From assembly GCF_026151205.1 (NCBI RefSeq), contig NC_087076.1, forward strand, positions 9,586,902 through 9,650,901: a DNA stretch of 64,000 nt, in the 5' to 3' direction. Source of the DNA: Bolinopsis microptera. Lineage: Eukaryota; Ctenophora; Tentaculata; Lobata; Bolinopsidae. Of the stretch, positions 9,899 through 20,595 are shown piece after piece. The notes under the pieces were generated by a model. It had not been told where the DNA came from. It worked only from the letters and a program-made list of their open reading frames with translations, and searched no databases. Positions within the stretch are counted from its first letter, which is position 1. Each line of letters starts with the position of its first letter. A program made the position numbers and the translations under genes.

Positions 9899-12780
9899 TT
9901 ACGCGTTGTCGCTTACTAACTCGGTGCTGTAGTCTATTTGCGAGCGCCCTTCTCTTTGAGACTTTCTTAGCCCAGGTATACTATAAAGTAAGAAATTTGG
10001 CCAATTTTCATCGTCTCCTGAGCTTTGCAGCTTGAGGAGTTCGCGCTTAGCTGAATTTTTAAAGATTTCAATTGAAAAGGTAGAACTTGGAATAGTTATA
10101 TCCTTACTTTGTTTTGTAATAGAGAGCATGGGTCCTTTGAAGAAAAGAGTATTTCTAAATGTTGGGCCGTTGTAAGTTGTGAACCAAGAAAGGTTATGTT
10201 CGAATGTGGAATTATAGGTGGGAATATCGTGAGGGAAAAGTTCTTTGATGGATTTAGGGAGAAGGCTTGGCATGTTCCTTACTTTGTGTAGTAGAATAAG
10301 AGCGTTTTTTACAATGACGCTATGGACTGTTAGGATATTATGCAATCTAAACGCACTTTTTGTGTGCTCCGGGGGATTGCCGTCTTTATATCTATAATTT
10401 ACATATCCTGACATAACAGCTCTAATTCCCTGCTTTTGCTTGGTGAACAGAGATTCAATGTGACATTTTGAGGCAAATCCCCACACTAAAGAACAGAAAT
10501 TTAGATGGGATTGGATAAGGCTTTGGAAAATGTTTAGGCGGGCTTTGATAGGTAGAAGGTGCTTTAGCTTATACATAACTCCGAGGTAGCGACCCATCTT
10601 TATTCTAACGGCCGTAATGTGTTTTTGCCAAGTGAGCTTTTCGTCTAGGATCACTCCTAAAAATCTTGCTTCAGTCTTACGTTCGATTACAGTGTTGTCA
10701 ATGGACAAATTAAAGCCGCTGAAGTCGATTCTTTTTCTAGTGAAAATCATGTAACACGTCTTTTTTACATTTAAAGATAGCCCATTAACACCTACCCAAT
10801 CTACAAGACGTGAAATTAGCTGATTAGCTTTTAATTGTATTTCTTCTAGGGTGGTTCCACTAATTAATATGTTTGCGTCGTCGGCATAATTTAAAGGATG
10901 AACTTTGCAAAATCACTAATTCCAGGTAGGTCGTTTATATAAATTACAAATAAGAGAGGTCCTAAAATGCTACCCTGAGGTACGCCGTAAACTATGGGCA
11001 TGCTAGAAGAGCAAGTTCCGTTTAAAGTTACGTATTGAGATCGATTACAAAGGTAAGATCTAAACCATTCGTGCGCGACTCCCCTGATCCCATAATGGTC
11101 AAGCTTCTTAAGCAAGGTCTCATGATCAAGCACGTCAAAGGCTTTACTGTAATCGAGCAGGAGCAGTAGGGAAATTTGTTTCTTATTCAGAGAGTGTAGT
11201 ATGGAATTTTGGGCATTGAGCAGTGCATGTTCGCACGATCTTCCTGGCCGAAATCCGTATTGATTTTCGAAAAGAGAATCGTTCTTATCTAAAAATTCTA
11301 AAACACGAGCATGCATAAGTTTCTCATAAATTTTCGAGAATGATCCCAAAAGAGAGATCGGCCTATAATTAGCTACTTCCAATTTTGAACCACCTTTGTG
11401 GATAGGAACGACTTTCGCAGTTTTTAGAGCATTTGGGAAGGTACCACTGGAGAACGAACAGTTAATGACATTAGCTAGTGCCCTGGTAAAGTTTTCGCAG
11501 CTGTTTGCAATTTTCAATGGCTCAATTTTACAATCGAGTGTGGACTTGTTCTTAAGCCCTGATATTATCTTTTGGACTTCACCGTGTGATGTAGGCTTAA
11601 GAAACATCGAGTTACTACACGAAGCCTTAAGAAAATGCTTGAAACCACCTGGGTCAAAGGTTCGACGGGCAGCGATTTGCCTCTTGATACTGGCTGCAAT
11701 ACCGGAGAAGTAGCCGTTAAATTTCTCAGCGACTGCCAGATCGGAGCTTATAATCGTGCCATCGTCGTCCTTCAGACGGGTGTGTCCGAACTTTTTTCTG
11801 TTACGGTTCAGGAGGCCATTGATAATTTTCCATTGACTTTTAGAGCAGTTTTGGTATTTGTCAAACATTTTTTTATAGTACTTTTCTTTGGCTAGATTCA
11901 CATGTTTGTGACAAAACTTTTTCATTTTATCATACGCGTCGCAGTTTTTTTGTGATGAATTTATAGTTTTTTCAAAAAAAAGTAACTTCTTGCGGTTGCA
12001 TGCCGCCTCAAGCCAGGGTAAGATCCAAGGCTTTGGGTCAGCTCTTTCGAATTTTCTTCTCGAACTGTCGCGCTTCAGGGGGTATGCAGTATTGTAGTGT
12101 TTCATGTACGTTTGATAGATGGAATTGTATTGTTCATCAGCGCACGTTGAGGAGGTAGCATCATCCCAGGTCTCACTTACAATAAGCTCTTTGAATTTAG
12201 CATGATTAGCTTCGTTAAATACACGGGCCTCTAATTTCAAGCTAGTGTTGTTGTTCTTTACACGTTGACTACGGAATCGCTCGTTCAAACTAGGTGTGGC
12301 TCCTAAACTAATGGTCGTGCTAACCGCGAGATGATCTGACATATCCAACGTCACGACATTACAACTAATAACGTTTGTCACGTGATTAGTATACACGTGA
12401 TCAATAAGCGTTGCACTGTGGTCAGTTACCCTGGTAGGCTTGGAGACAGTCTGGGCAAACCCATATTTTTCTAGTAAGCTTATAAGATCCTGGCTGTAAG
12501 CGTCGGTATCGTATTTTATAAGATCAATATTTGCATCACCCAGAAAGACTATCTGCTTTCTGGAGTGTCTATCAAGACCCCTGAGCACGTTTTCAAACTT
12601 TTCAAGGAATTTTTTAGGGCTTGTGGATGGCGAGCGGTAGAAATTTACGATGATTTTTGTCTTATTTCCGTTTTTAAAATTGTTGATTTTAAGCAATTGA
12701 AATTCTCCGCAAGTAACTTCTTCTGGACTCAGATTGAGTTCGAGTTCCTGTATTTTAGAACGAGCAGATCAAAGCATGTA
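9899..12780 (-). pseudogene. CR1/L2-like LINE ORF2, frameshifted and 5'-truncated
   Basis: Minus-strand frame 12696-10891 begins inside the endonuclease (NFYRSPSTSPKKF, FLGDANIDL, TLIDHVYTN, DMSDHLAV) and runs into RT (KVVPIHKGGS, ANYRPISLLGSFSKIYEKL, YGFRPGRSCEHALL, LLDYSKAFDVLDH, GVPQGSILGPLLFVIYINDL). It stops just after FAKFIL. The next bases encode YADDANILI in another frame, continuous with the open frame 10750-9899 (thumb and C-terminal region, including FLGVILDEKLTW and HLNFCSLVWG). So one frameshift near 10890 separates RT motif B/D from the catalytic YADD. The endonuclease N-terminus is missing; homology can be extended to about 12780 before a stop. CR1/L2 group is inferred from motif spacing. 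Confidence 0.82.
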
Positions 12781-12836
12781 TCTCTAAGGCAAATCGTATG
12801 ATTAGTTATTACTAGAGGAAAATTTGTTATGATTGC

Positions 12837-13115
12837 TATACATAAAGCATTAATAAGACCTCATCTTGAGCAGTGGCGTAACGTTGCCTGTTGTGTCCAA
12901 TTGTGGAATCCACCTGTGGCTCATGAAAGTTGAGGGACTGTTTTGGAGCTGGACAGCTTCCCGCGGCACCTTACTCGTCTGATTGATAAGGTGGGTACTC
13001 TTCCTTACAGTCGTAGACTGGAAATCCTCAATTTTACAACTGACAAAGCTGGCAGACTGCAGATCGGCGAATACGTGGGGACCTCATAGAAGCTTTTAAA
13101 GTAACAAATGGTGGA
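12837..13115 (+). pseudogene. Decayed LINE C-terminal fragment
   Basis: The plus strand reads KALIRPHLE, then after a short insertion CVQLWNP, LTRLIDKVGTLPYSRRLEIL and, in a shifted frame, RGDLIEAFKVTNGG. This is the usual C-terminal end of a CR1/Jockey-like RT protein, broken by a stop, a frameshift and a 23-bp transposon footprint. Confidence 0.65.
12871..12893. mobile_element. Remnant of a hAT-type MITE end
   Basis: CAGTGGCGTAACG followed by TTGCCTGTTG is the left end of the MITE at 22036-22332 minus six bases. It interrupts the LINE reading frame between HLE and CVQLW, so it is an insertion followed by deletion or imperfect excision. Confidence 0.6.
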
Positions 13116-13180
13116 TTCGAACTCGCAACGTCAGGGCCAGTAGACAAGCAGATTAATCAACTAAGCCACTGAGCCACAGT
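13106..13180 (-). repeat. tRNA-like module (SINE-like)
   Basis: On the minus strand TGGCTTAGTTGATTAAT (A-box-like, 13168-13152) is followed about 30 bases later by GAGTTCGAATCC (B-box-like, 13124-13113). Acceptor and T-stem pairing are poor, so this is not a functional tRNA. A tRNA-derived SINE head is the best reading. Confidence 0.4.
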
Positions 13181-13222
13181 GAACCAAAAGTTGCCTCAAA
13201 GTACCAAAAGTTGCCTCAAAGT
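13181..13222. repeat. 20-bp tandem, two copies
   Basis: ACCAAAAGTTGCCTCAAAGT occurs twice in tandem. Its core is the reverse complement of GGCAACTTTTGGTACC found inside the 218-bp repeat at 13448 and again at 13920. Confidence 0.7.
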
Positions 13223-13447
13223 GTGAATAATGCAAATTCACTGTGTAGCACGATAAGTTCGAGCTGTATGTGTAGTATGCCTTGCAAGAGTATAAAAAGG
13301 ACAAAAAATGGATAATTTCTTGTTTAAAATGCCTATAACTGCTAAAATATCGAATATTTTAAAATAATTTTTACCGGACCGTAATAAGCCTATTTATATG
13401 ATATTAGTCAAACGGAACTTTTGTTACCGAAATTATAATATTTTCTA

Positions 13448-13913
13448 AAATTTGTTTAAAATTTCACACAAAGGGGGACCCTTGTGTTCAGGTTTTAAAA
13501 ATTTGATAATAATATTCCTTTGAATCTTAAAATATTAGTATTAAAATTTTGCTACTATACACGGTAGAATTATTTTATTCGCATTTTAAGGCAACTTTTG
13601 GTACCAAATTTATCAAAATCGGAAAACCAAAATTCTGTGCCAACTCATGGTGTTTAGTATTACATACTCTAGTTGTAGAATTTCGACTAAAATCAATAAT
13701 ATATAGAATAGAAGTACTTAATTTTTCTCCCGGAGCGAGTAATTCCATATTTTTTATTTATTCTAAGAAAAGATAAAAGGTATATATAATATAACGTATT
13801 GTAGGTTTATAACTTACCAAGACGAGCGCAGAAATAAACTCGTCAACGTGGTTTTAATATATTCTCATGGAATGGAACAAATATTTAATGAGTATCACTA
13901 CGTAAAAACCTAA
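13448..13913. repeat. Repeat unit A1-B1 (466 bp)
   Basis: The first part (13448-13665) is repeated without visible differences at 13920-14137, and the second part (13663-13913) is repeated at 20596-20846. So a 466-bp unit was duplicated and its second copy split. No open frame is recognised. The minus strand carries CTTGGTAAGTTAT (a 5' splice-site-like sequence) at 13822-13810. Confidence 0.8.
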
Positions 13914-13919
13914 TACCCG

Positions 13920-14137
13920 AAATTTGTTTAAAATTTCACACAAAGGGGGACCCTTGTGTTCAGGTTTTAAAAATTTGATAATAATATTCCTTTGAATCTT
14001 AAAATATTAGTATTAAAATTTTGCTACTATACACGGTAGAATTATTTTATTCGCATTTTAAGGCAACTTTTGGTACCAAATTTATCAAAATCGGAAAACC
14101 AAAATTCTGTGCCAACTCATGGTGTTTAGTATTACAT
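13920..14137. repeat. Repeat copy A2 (218 bp)
   Basis: Appears identical to 13448-13665, offset by 472 bases. It ends in TATTACAT at 14137, exactly where A1 joins B1, and here the sequence departs into the 6.46-kb inserted block. Confidence 0.85.
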
Positions 14138-14154
14138 TTATAACTTACCAAGAT

Positions 14155-14337
14155 TGTGAACTTGATATTCTCCTATTATATTTTATATGTTTGTATCTAT
14201 ATTTGAATGTGAGTTAACTCCCTATATTTCAGGAGTATGTTATATATATGATGTCTCTGTTAGCCGTGGGGTCTTTGTATATCTATTGACTTCTTTCCTG
14301 ACTTATCAACGTGTGTCATTGCTTCTCTGATTTAACA
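14155..14337 (+). repeat. 5' LTR of the copia element
   Basis: TG...CA boundaries set by the AAGAT flank. Bases 14198-14337 match the 3' LTR exactly by eye; 14155-14197 do not occur there. Confidence 0.65.
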
Positions 14338-14338
14338 T

Positions 14339-14354
14339 TGGTAGCAGGCAGCGG
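14339..14354 (+). promoter_or_regulatory. Minus-strand primer-binding site
   Basis: TGGTAGCAG, one base after the LTR end, is the complement of the 3' end of metazoan initiator tRNA-Met. Copia-group elements commonly use this primer. Confidence 0.6.
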
Positions 14355-14361
14355 TTCAAAA

Positions 14362-14835
14362 ATGACAGGTGAAGATAAAGTGGTAGAAAGGAAAGCTGTT
14401 GGACCACAAAAGGCCCCACCGGCATACAAGGAAGGTCAGAATTATGAAGACTGGCGGTTGGATATTGACCTATGGAATACTTTCACATCCTACGAAAAGA
14501 AGCGTCGGGCAACTGCATTCCTTTTGGAATTGTCTGAAGGACCGGTGAAGAACCATGTGAGATCGTTAGGAATAGACGTCTTAACTGCTGATGACGGGTT
14601 GGACAAAGTTATAAAACGCCTGGACAGTATATACCAGGAGGACTCATCTCACATGGCATATCGAGCATATTGTCGATTTGAAAAGTTTGAACGTCAAGAG
14701 GGTATGAATCTTCAGGCATTTATTTCTGAATTCGCTAAGTTGTATGAAGACCTGAGGAAACACAAGATGGAACTGCCAGATGCAATACTAGCATATAGAG
14801 TTCTAAACAGTGCAAATCTGTCAAGTGAAAAATGA
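14362..14835 (+). pseudogene. Copia Gag fragment
   Basis: Starts at MTGEDKVVERK, 24 bases after the LTR. The body (YEDWRLDIDLW, FLLELSEGPVKNHV, LDSIYQEDSSHMAYRAY, FISEFAKLYEDL) resembles the capsid-like Gag of animal Ty1/copia elements. It is about 157 residues and stops where the inverted block begins (about 14832); the zinc-knuckle region and protease start are missing. Confidence 0.75.
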
Positions 14836-17110
14836 TTCATCGTACACTGACACTGCTACACCAAGCTCTACTAGGGTATCTCTTAGTTCGACATACCACA
14901 TTCTTGGACCATCGACCAAGCCATAGATGCATTTGAGGAGTTTCCACAATTTTCCAGATACCTTAGCTTCATTTGGTGGTTTAATGTATACTGTTCTTGA
15001 GATATCTTTTCCCTGTAGAAAAGCAGCCTGTACATCAATGTGCTGCAGTTTCCAATGCTCTGCTTGCAAAAGAGTAATTGCCAATCTTATTGAGTCCCTA
15101 CTGCATGTTGGGGAATCTGATCGTATTGCTTGATTTTTCTCCTGATAGCCTAGAGCAACTAACCGTGCCTTGTACACATTCGTGGTATTCTTTATCTTCT
15201 TTGTAATTACCCACCTCACACCAATCGTTTTCTGACCTTCATCAGGAACTTCCTCATAGACTTTATTGGTACAAAACTTTTCAAGCTCTGCCTCTTTAGC
15301 ATCAACAATTGCTTGTTCACATGAATCTGTAACGCTTGTAAACATAACTTCATGTTCCTGCTCCTCTTCTGTATCTTCGTGCCATTCCTCTGTTAACTCA
15401 AACCAGTCGACACAATGAGTTTCTTCCTCCCCATCAAGCTGAATGTTCAGGCAGTTTTTGTATTTTCCTCCAGCCTTACCTGCTCTACTAAGGATGTAAG
15501 CCTTCTCCCAGACATCCTCTTCTCCCTCTTCAGGGTACTTGGGTTTGTACATCACAGAAGTTTTCGTCTTAGGCAGGTTTTTATTTCCATTACCATTAAC
15601 ACTGGCTGTGCTTACAGGAGCACTAGAAGGAGTATCTATTTCATCAGTTATTTGCGCCTGAGCCAATGGCAAACTGTCATTTTCATCCTGATTTCTTTCT
15701 TCTGTTCTTGTCATATTTTTCTCAAAGTCAGATAATTCATCATTATTCGATTCTGAAGGAGCTTTGACACTGACGGGATCACTTTTGTCCTTCAAATTAC
15801 CAGTTTCTTCTAATTCAGGGACATATGTTGGCTTAATGTGACAAGGATGTACCTTGATGATCTGAAATCCATGCTTTACCACAAACGTCTGACCATCCCG
15901 ACCTATGACAACACCTGGTCCATGCCAGGAGTCACTGTTGTTTCTTTTATAGAAAATCTTTTCCCCTGGATCGAGATGAACATCATTACATGTTCTGACC
16001 TGGCTTTTCAAAGCTCTCATGATCTTGGAACTATTCTCTGCTCTTATAAACCCCTCTCTGGCAATCCTCATTGCTCTTAGATGATTCTCTACAGTTTCAC
16101 TACAGACACTACTACTCGATTCCATTGCAGGAAGCTTACTGTCTATCACATTGGGGAAAGATGGATTTCTACCCATAACCAACTGCATGGGTGAATACCC
16201 ACCCGTCATTTGTAAAGAGTTTTTAGCACTAAGTGCCCAGCTCAAAGCTGTTTTCCACGAACAATTCGAATCTTGCTTTGTCTTTATCATACTTTCAGCT
16301 AGAACTTGATGATGGCGTTCAACCATACCATTGCTAAAAGGACTTTCAGCTGCCGATTGTTGTGATTCGATATTGAATCTCTCACACATTTCTACATATT
16401 CTGCATTAGAAAACTCCCCTCCATTATCGGCCATAAAACGGCGGGGAGGCCAGAACTGTGCTATCCACCCAGAACAGATTGCCTCTACAATTGTCTCTTT
16501 TCGTTTATTTGGAACCAACAATGCAACTGAATATCGTGTAGCACAGTCAATCATGTGCAGAAATGTTACCTCTCCCTGGACCGTTTTCAAGTCCATAGCT
16601 ACACAATCATTAAACACTGTTCCTCGTGGGAGACCAACTACTGGTCTGGGCTTTGGCTTAGAGTATCTTTGACACACTTCACACTTTTGGCATACATCCT
16701 CTAGTACCTCAAGAAATAGTTTAGAGTCAAAACCTGCATTCTTTAGGAGGGTCTTTAGTTTGTACATCGGTGCATGGGCAAACTGTCTGTGGAGTTTAAG
16801 TGCCTTTTTCGCCATAAGCTTTTTGTTGTTCCCACCAAAAGTTTCATCTGTAACTGTGAGAAATACTTTCACACTGGAGTCCACAAGACTCCTCTTTTTG
16901 TTACAGATAGGCACACAATAGTGTCCAGATTTGCACTCCAAAAGGGGTATTTTCTCTCCATTGAACTCGAGAGTATCTTCAAGAAAGTTAAGGATTGCAC
17001 CAACCTTTTTTAATGCAGGCTTGCTAAGCAGAAGAGGAATATCACATTTGACAACATTTGCCTCAATCAAGATTCTTTTGCTTCCGATTCTTCCAGGAAT
17101 TTTAAGGATT
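14821..17110 (-). pseudogene. Copia Pol block in inverted orientation (protease end, integrase, RT start)
   Basis: Minus-strand frame 17070-14821 (749 codons). The first ~45 residues (IPLLLSKPALKKVG) look like the end of the protease. Integrase follows: HRQFAHAP...CQKCEVC (HHCC zinc site), then catalytic Asp in VAMDLKTV, Asp in MADNGGEF and Glu in GMVERHHQ. An acidic linker precedes RT (KTIGVRWVITKK, YKARLVALGYQ, DVQAAFLQGK, KLLKCIYGLVDGPRMW). The frame ends within RT before the catalytic VDD, at YDESFF. Upstream homology continues to about 17110. Both ends of this block are partly repeated in direct orientation at 17111-17405, so the inversion is flanked by inverted duplicates. Confidence 0.85.
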
Positions 17111-18395
17111 AGAGGATGTCTGGGAGAAGGCTTACATCCTTAGTAGAGCAGGTAAGGCTGGAGGAAAATACAAAAACTGCCTGAACATTCAGCTTGATGG
17201 GGAGGAAGAAACTCATTGTGTCGACTGGTTTGAGTTAACAGAGGAATGGCACGAAGATACAGAAGAGGAGCAGGAACATGAAGTTATGTTTACAAGCGTT
17301 ACAGATTCATGTGAACAAGCAATTGTTGATGCTAAAGAGGCAGAGCTTGAAAAGCCCCTAGTAGAGCTTGGTGTAGCAGTGTCAGTGTACGATGAATCAT
17401 TTTTCTTTTTACAGAGAAATGATAAGCCGTGTGGGATCATAGTGATCCATGTTGATGATCTTATGTTTGGAGGACTGGAAATATTCATCAAAGAGGTCAT
17501 TGGTGCCTTAAAAATGAAATACAAGCTCAGTATGGAAGTCGATACATCCTTTACGTACACTGGGCTCGATCTCAGTCAAAGTTACAGGGCAATCAAAATA
17601 TCACAGCTGGGTTATGTAAATCAAGTGAGCAGAATCAAAATCGACCAGAACAAAGTAAAACTGAATGCATGTCCAATCAATGAGGCAGAAAGAAGTCAGT
17701 TGCGATCAGTAGCAGGACAGCTGCTCTGGGCAGCAACACAGTCACGACCAGATATTGCGTATGGCACATGCATTGCATCCAACTCCTATGCTTCGGGAAC
17801 AATCAAAGATCTGAAACTGGTGAACAAGACAATTGTGTTTATGCAGAAAAACCCACTGTCAATCAGGTTTCCTTCACTTGACCTTCAACACACAACAATG
17901 GTTGTATTCAGTGATGCTTCCTTTGGTAACCTGGCTGATGGATCCTCACAAGGTGGGCATCTTGTATTGATGGTTGACCGATCTGGTCAGTGCTGTCCAC
18001 TTACATGGCAGAGTAGAAAGATAAAGAAAGTATGTAAGAGCACATTAGCTGCTGAAAGTTGGGCATTAGTTGACGGCCTGGAGTCTGCAGAGCTGATTAA
18101 AGCGCAGTGGAATGAAATTGTGAAAATAGATGTTCTTATAGTCTGTATAACGGATTGCAAGTCTCTTTTTGATGCTGTGAAAACAACAAACACCCTTGAA
18201 GACAAAGGGTTGAGGATTCCCATGGCTTGTCTAAGACAACGATTCAACAGAAATGAAGTACGTTATGTGTGGGTTCCAACAAATCTCCAGCTTGCAGACT
18301 GTTTGACAAAGGCTGGTGCATCTTCGTCTTTGTTGCGTGAGGTGTTAGAAAAAGGGACACTTCCTAGTGAACTGAGACAGTACTCTGTATTGTAA
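17111..18395 (+). pseudogene. Copia Pol C-terminal part (RT end and RNase H)
   Basis: The sequence from EDVWEKAY to EAELEK duplicates the linker found inverted at 15275-15518. It then jumps to PLVELGVAVSVYDESFF, so most of the RT fingers is absent here. It continues with IVIHVDDLMFGG (RT catalytic Asp pair), SVAGQLLWAATQSRPDIAYG, and RNase H with VVFSDASF, STLAAESWAL, TDCKSLFDA and NLQLADCLTK. It ends at TAA 18393-18395. The open part annotated by Met starts at 17286. Confidence 0.82.
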
Positions 18396-18632
18396 GCTCA
18401 GTAATTGATGTAATGTGTAATGAACGTTGGAATTGAACTATTAAACTGTAATGTATAATGAAAGTTAGAACTGAACTTTTAAAATAAAAAGTGTGAATGA
18501 ATGAGAATGAATTATTTGATATAATTCTATTGTTTTGATTGAATTGACCCACGGCAGAATCTGTGTTTTAAAGGTAGCCCAGTTTGATACTTGGGTATGT
18601 TGTTTTTAGGGATTTTTAATAAGTAAAGTAAG

Positions 18633-18772
18633 TATATTTGAATGTGAGTTAACTCCCTATATTTCAGGAGTATGTTATATATATGATGTCTCTGTTAGCC
18701 GTGGGGTCTTTGTATATCTATTGACTTCTTTCCTGACTTATCAACGTGTGTCATTGCTTCTCTGATTTAACA
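18633..18772 (+). repeat. 3' LTR of the copia element (140 bp recognised)
   Basis: Matches 14198-14337 throughout. No purine-rich tract is obvious immediately before it, and the start expected from the 5' LTR is missing. Confidence 0.75.
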
Positions 18773-19021
18773 AAGATAACTTACCAAGTCTCGTGCTGTG
18801 GGCCGTATAAACGGCGCACACCACCGCCCCGCCTTACTTCACGGTTGCGGGGCGGAGCTGGTGCCGTTTGTCTCGGCCTCAAGTGGCGAGTGCTTGCCCA
18901 TCGAATACACGATTGAAACACTAATTATTTATTGGAATTCTACAGTTTCCAAAACGAAGTACGAAGATATATTAACTTTGAGCTTTGTTTTGGCGACTGC
19001 TTCATCGATGGGCGAGTAGTA
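18773..19021. other. Spacer between copia and TIR element
   Basis: Contains the AAGAT flank and another minus-strand CTTGGTAAGTTAT, then a GC-rich patch (18800-18860). No protein is recognised. Confidence 0.35.
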
Positions 19022-19878
19022 GTAGAGGCTCTTACGGGCATTGTCTGCTCGATACGTTAGGGACCCCAGATACACCTTACTAGACGTATTTTTGACCGTA
19101 GAATCGATTGAAAGTGGTTTCAAGATGATTGGACTGATTGTTCTGGGGTAAAATCGCAAAAACCCGATTTTTGGGCCAAAAATAGGCCAAAAAACCATGT
19201 TTTTTGATATTTTGAGCAAGTTAATTTTGTTGGCATGTCGGCAAAACTTGCATAAAGATAGCTAAAAGACAGCCGCACAAGATTGTATAAAAATAAAACA
19301 AATCCCTCTATTTGTTCTGAGGTAAAAATCCAAAAAAGTGGTAAAAATTTTGACTTTTTTGCTTTAAGTTTGAATAATTTTTTGCAGTTGTATTAAATCA
19401 ACCCAAAAATAGTCACATCGTGTTTGCCTAAATTTTTCCTTTCCGAGAAGTACCCACTTCATATACTTAATCGAAGTTTGAATATTGTCACTCCGCAAGC
19501 GTTTTTGCCAAATTTTCGACGCGCACTACGCGCACAAGCATTTAGTTGTTATCAATTGGCACCCGCGCGTTCATCATAAATTTCAAACAGCTATAACTCA
19601 GCGAGATTATGTCCGTTCTAGCTCATATTTTCACACTAAATAGAAAATAATGTGATCTTATTGCTGACAAAATATGGATATAATTACTTTATTTGCCTTA
19701 GAGTAATAGACTGTCAAAGTTTAAAACGCGCATTGGTATAGCACGTGACTAATAAGGCCAAATTTATACTTCTTAACATATTATCGATCCTTAGACATCA
19801 TACTATTGTGTCCAATTAGCGGTTAGGTCTCTAAACTCGTAGCAGAAAACACGTCTTTTTGCCCGTAAGAGCCTCTAC
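19022..19878. mobile_element. Non-autonomous TIR element, 857 bp, TA target
   Basis: Ends are perfect inverted repeats GTAGAGGCTCTTACGGGCA / TGCCCGTAAGAGCCTCTAC (19 bp), flanked by TA on both sides (19020-19021 and 19879-19880). The inside has no transposase; the minus frame 18929-19219 crosses the left end and is not a recognised protein. Confidence 0.75.
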
Positions 19879-20163
19879 TATAGGTATTTGTTGTTTAGCA
19901 GTGTTGAATATTGGAGCAATTATATAATGTATATCTCCATCATAATATAGGCTAGTGTAAAGATATATAATCAAGAATACAAACAAACGCGAACGGTATT
20001 AGTAACTCGCTAGATTATAGATGTTATTTAAACACATATGTTTACGTCAATTATTACTAAAATTAATATTCTTTTTGCTTTAATATAATTACATGTCACA
20101 TGGATTAATGGATTAGTTGAATGAAACGTGTGCTACAAATGTCTACGCCTCACGCAGAACTGC

Positions 20164-20198
20164 GTACCGCTCAGTACTAATTCATGCTTGAGCGGTAC
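20164..20198. repeat. Perfect 10-bp hairpin
   Basis: GTACCGCTCA and TGAGCGGTAC pair fully around a 15-base loop. It sits in an otherwise featureless stretch (19881-20595) with patches of CpG-containing sequence. Confidence 0.6.
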
Positions 20199-20595
20199 TG
20201 CTGTTCAAAGTGGCGCGCACTCAATTTAATCACAATAAATAACGAGCGCGCGGTTTTTTGGAATCCCTCCATTATTATATTAATTAGATCGCAGTGCTCA
20301 CGGCCTGTACTGAGTAAACGACAGAAATATCTTTTAAATTATTTTGCTTCTGAAATTTTGGCTCTAGTAATTAAGAAATGTGACATGTAATTGTAAGTTA
20401 ACAATTAAATAGATCCTGTGCGCGGCGCCCACAGCTGACCTACGAATTTCTGAACAATTTTAAATTTTGGCTGTGTGCGCGGCGTACTGTATATGGGTTT
20501 GAAATTGAAATTTGAATTTATTTATGAATATAACATTATGTATTGATTATTTGTGGTAAATAAAAATTTTTCTTTCCTAAAAAAATTTTTCTTTC

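Larger units (their letters stand above)
14155..18772 (+). mobile_element. Ty1/copia LTR retrotransposon with an inverted pol segment
   Basis: A 140-bp terminal repeat (14198-14337 and 18633-18772, no differences seen) ends in TTTAACA. The 5-bp direct repeat AAGAT flanks the element (14150-14154 and 18773-18777). With that flank, the 5' LTR would start with TG at 14155 (183 bp), but its first 43 bases have no match at the 3' LTR, so the 3' LTR looks truncated or rearranged. A primer-binding site follows the 5' LTR. The interior has gag on plus, a 2.28-kb protease-integrase-RT block on minus, then a partial duplicate linker, RT end and RNase H on plus. This order cannot be translated as a Gag-Pol protein, so the copy is dead as assembled. 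Confidence 0.85.

Noticed and set aside
13106-13180. A true tRNA gene on the minus strand
   Set aside because: Acceptor and T-stem do not pair, so only a tRNA-like repeat is supported.
18929-19219. 96-codon minus frame as a transposase of the 857-bp element
   Set aside because: It crosses the element's left boundary and has no transposase motif.
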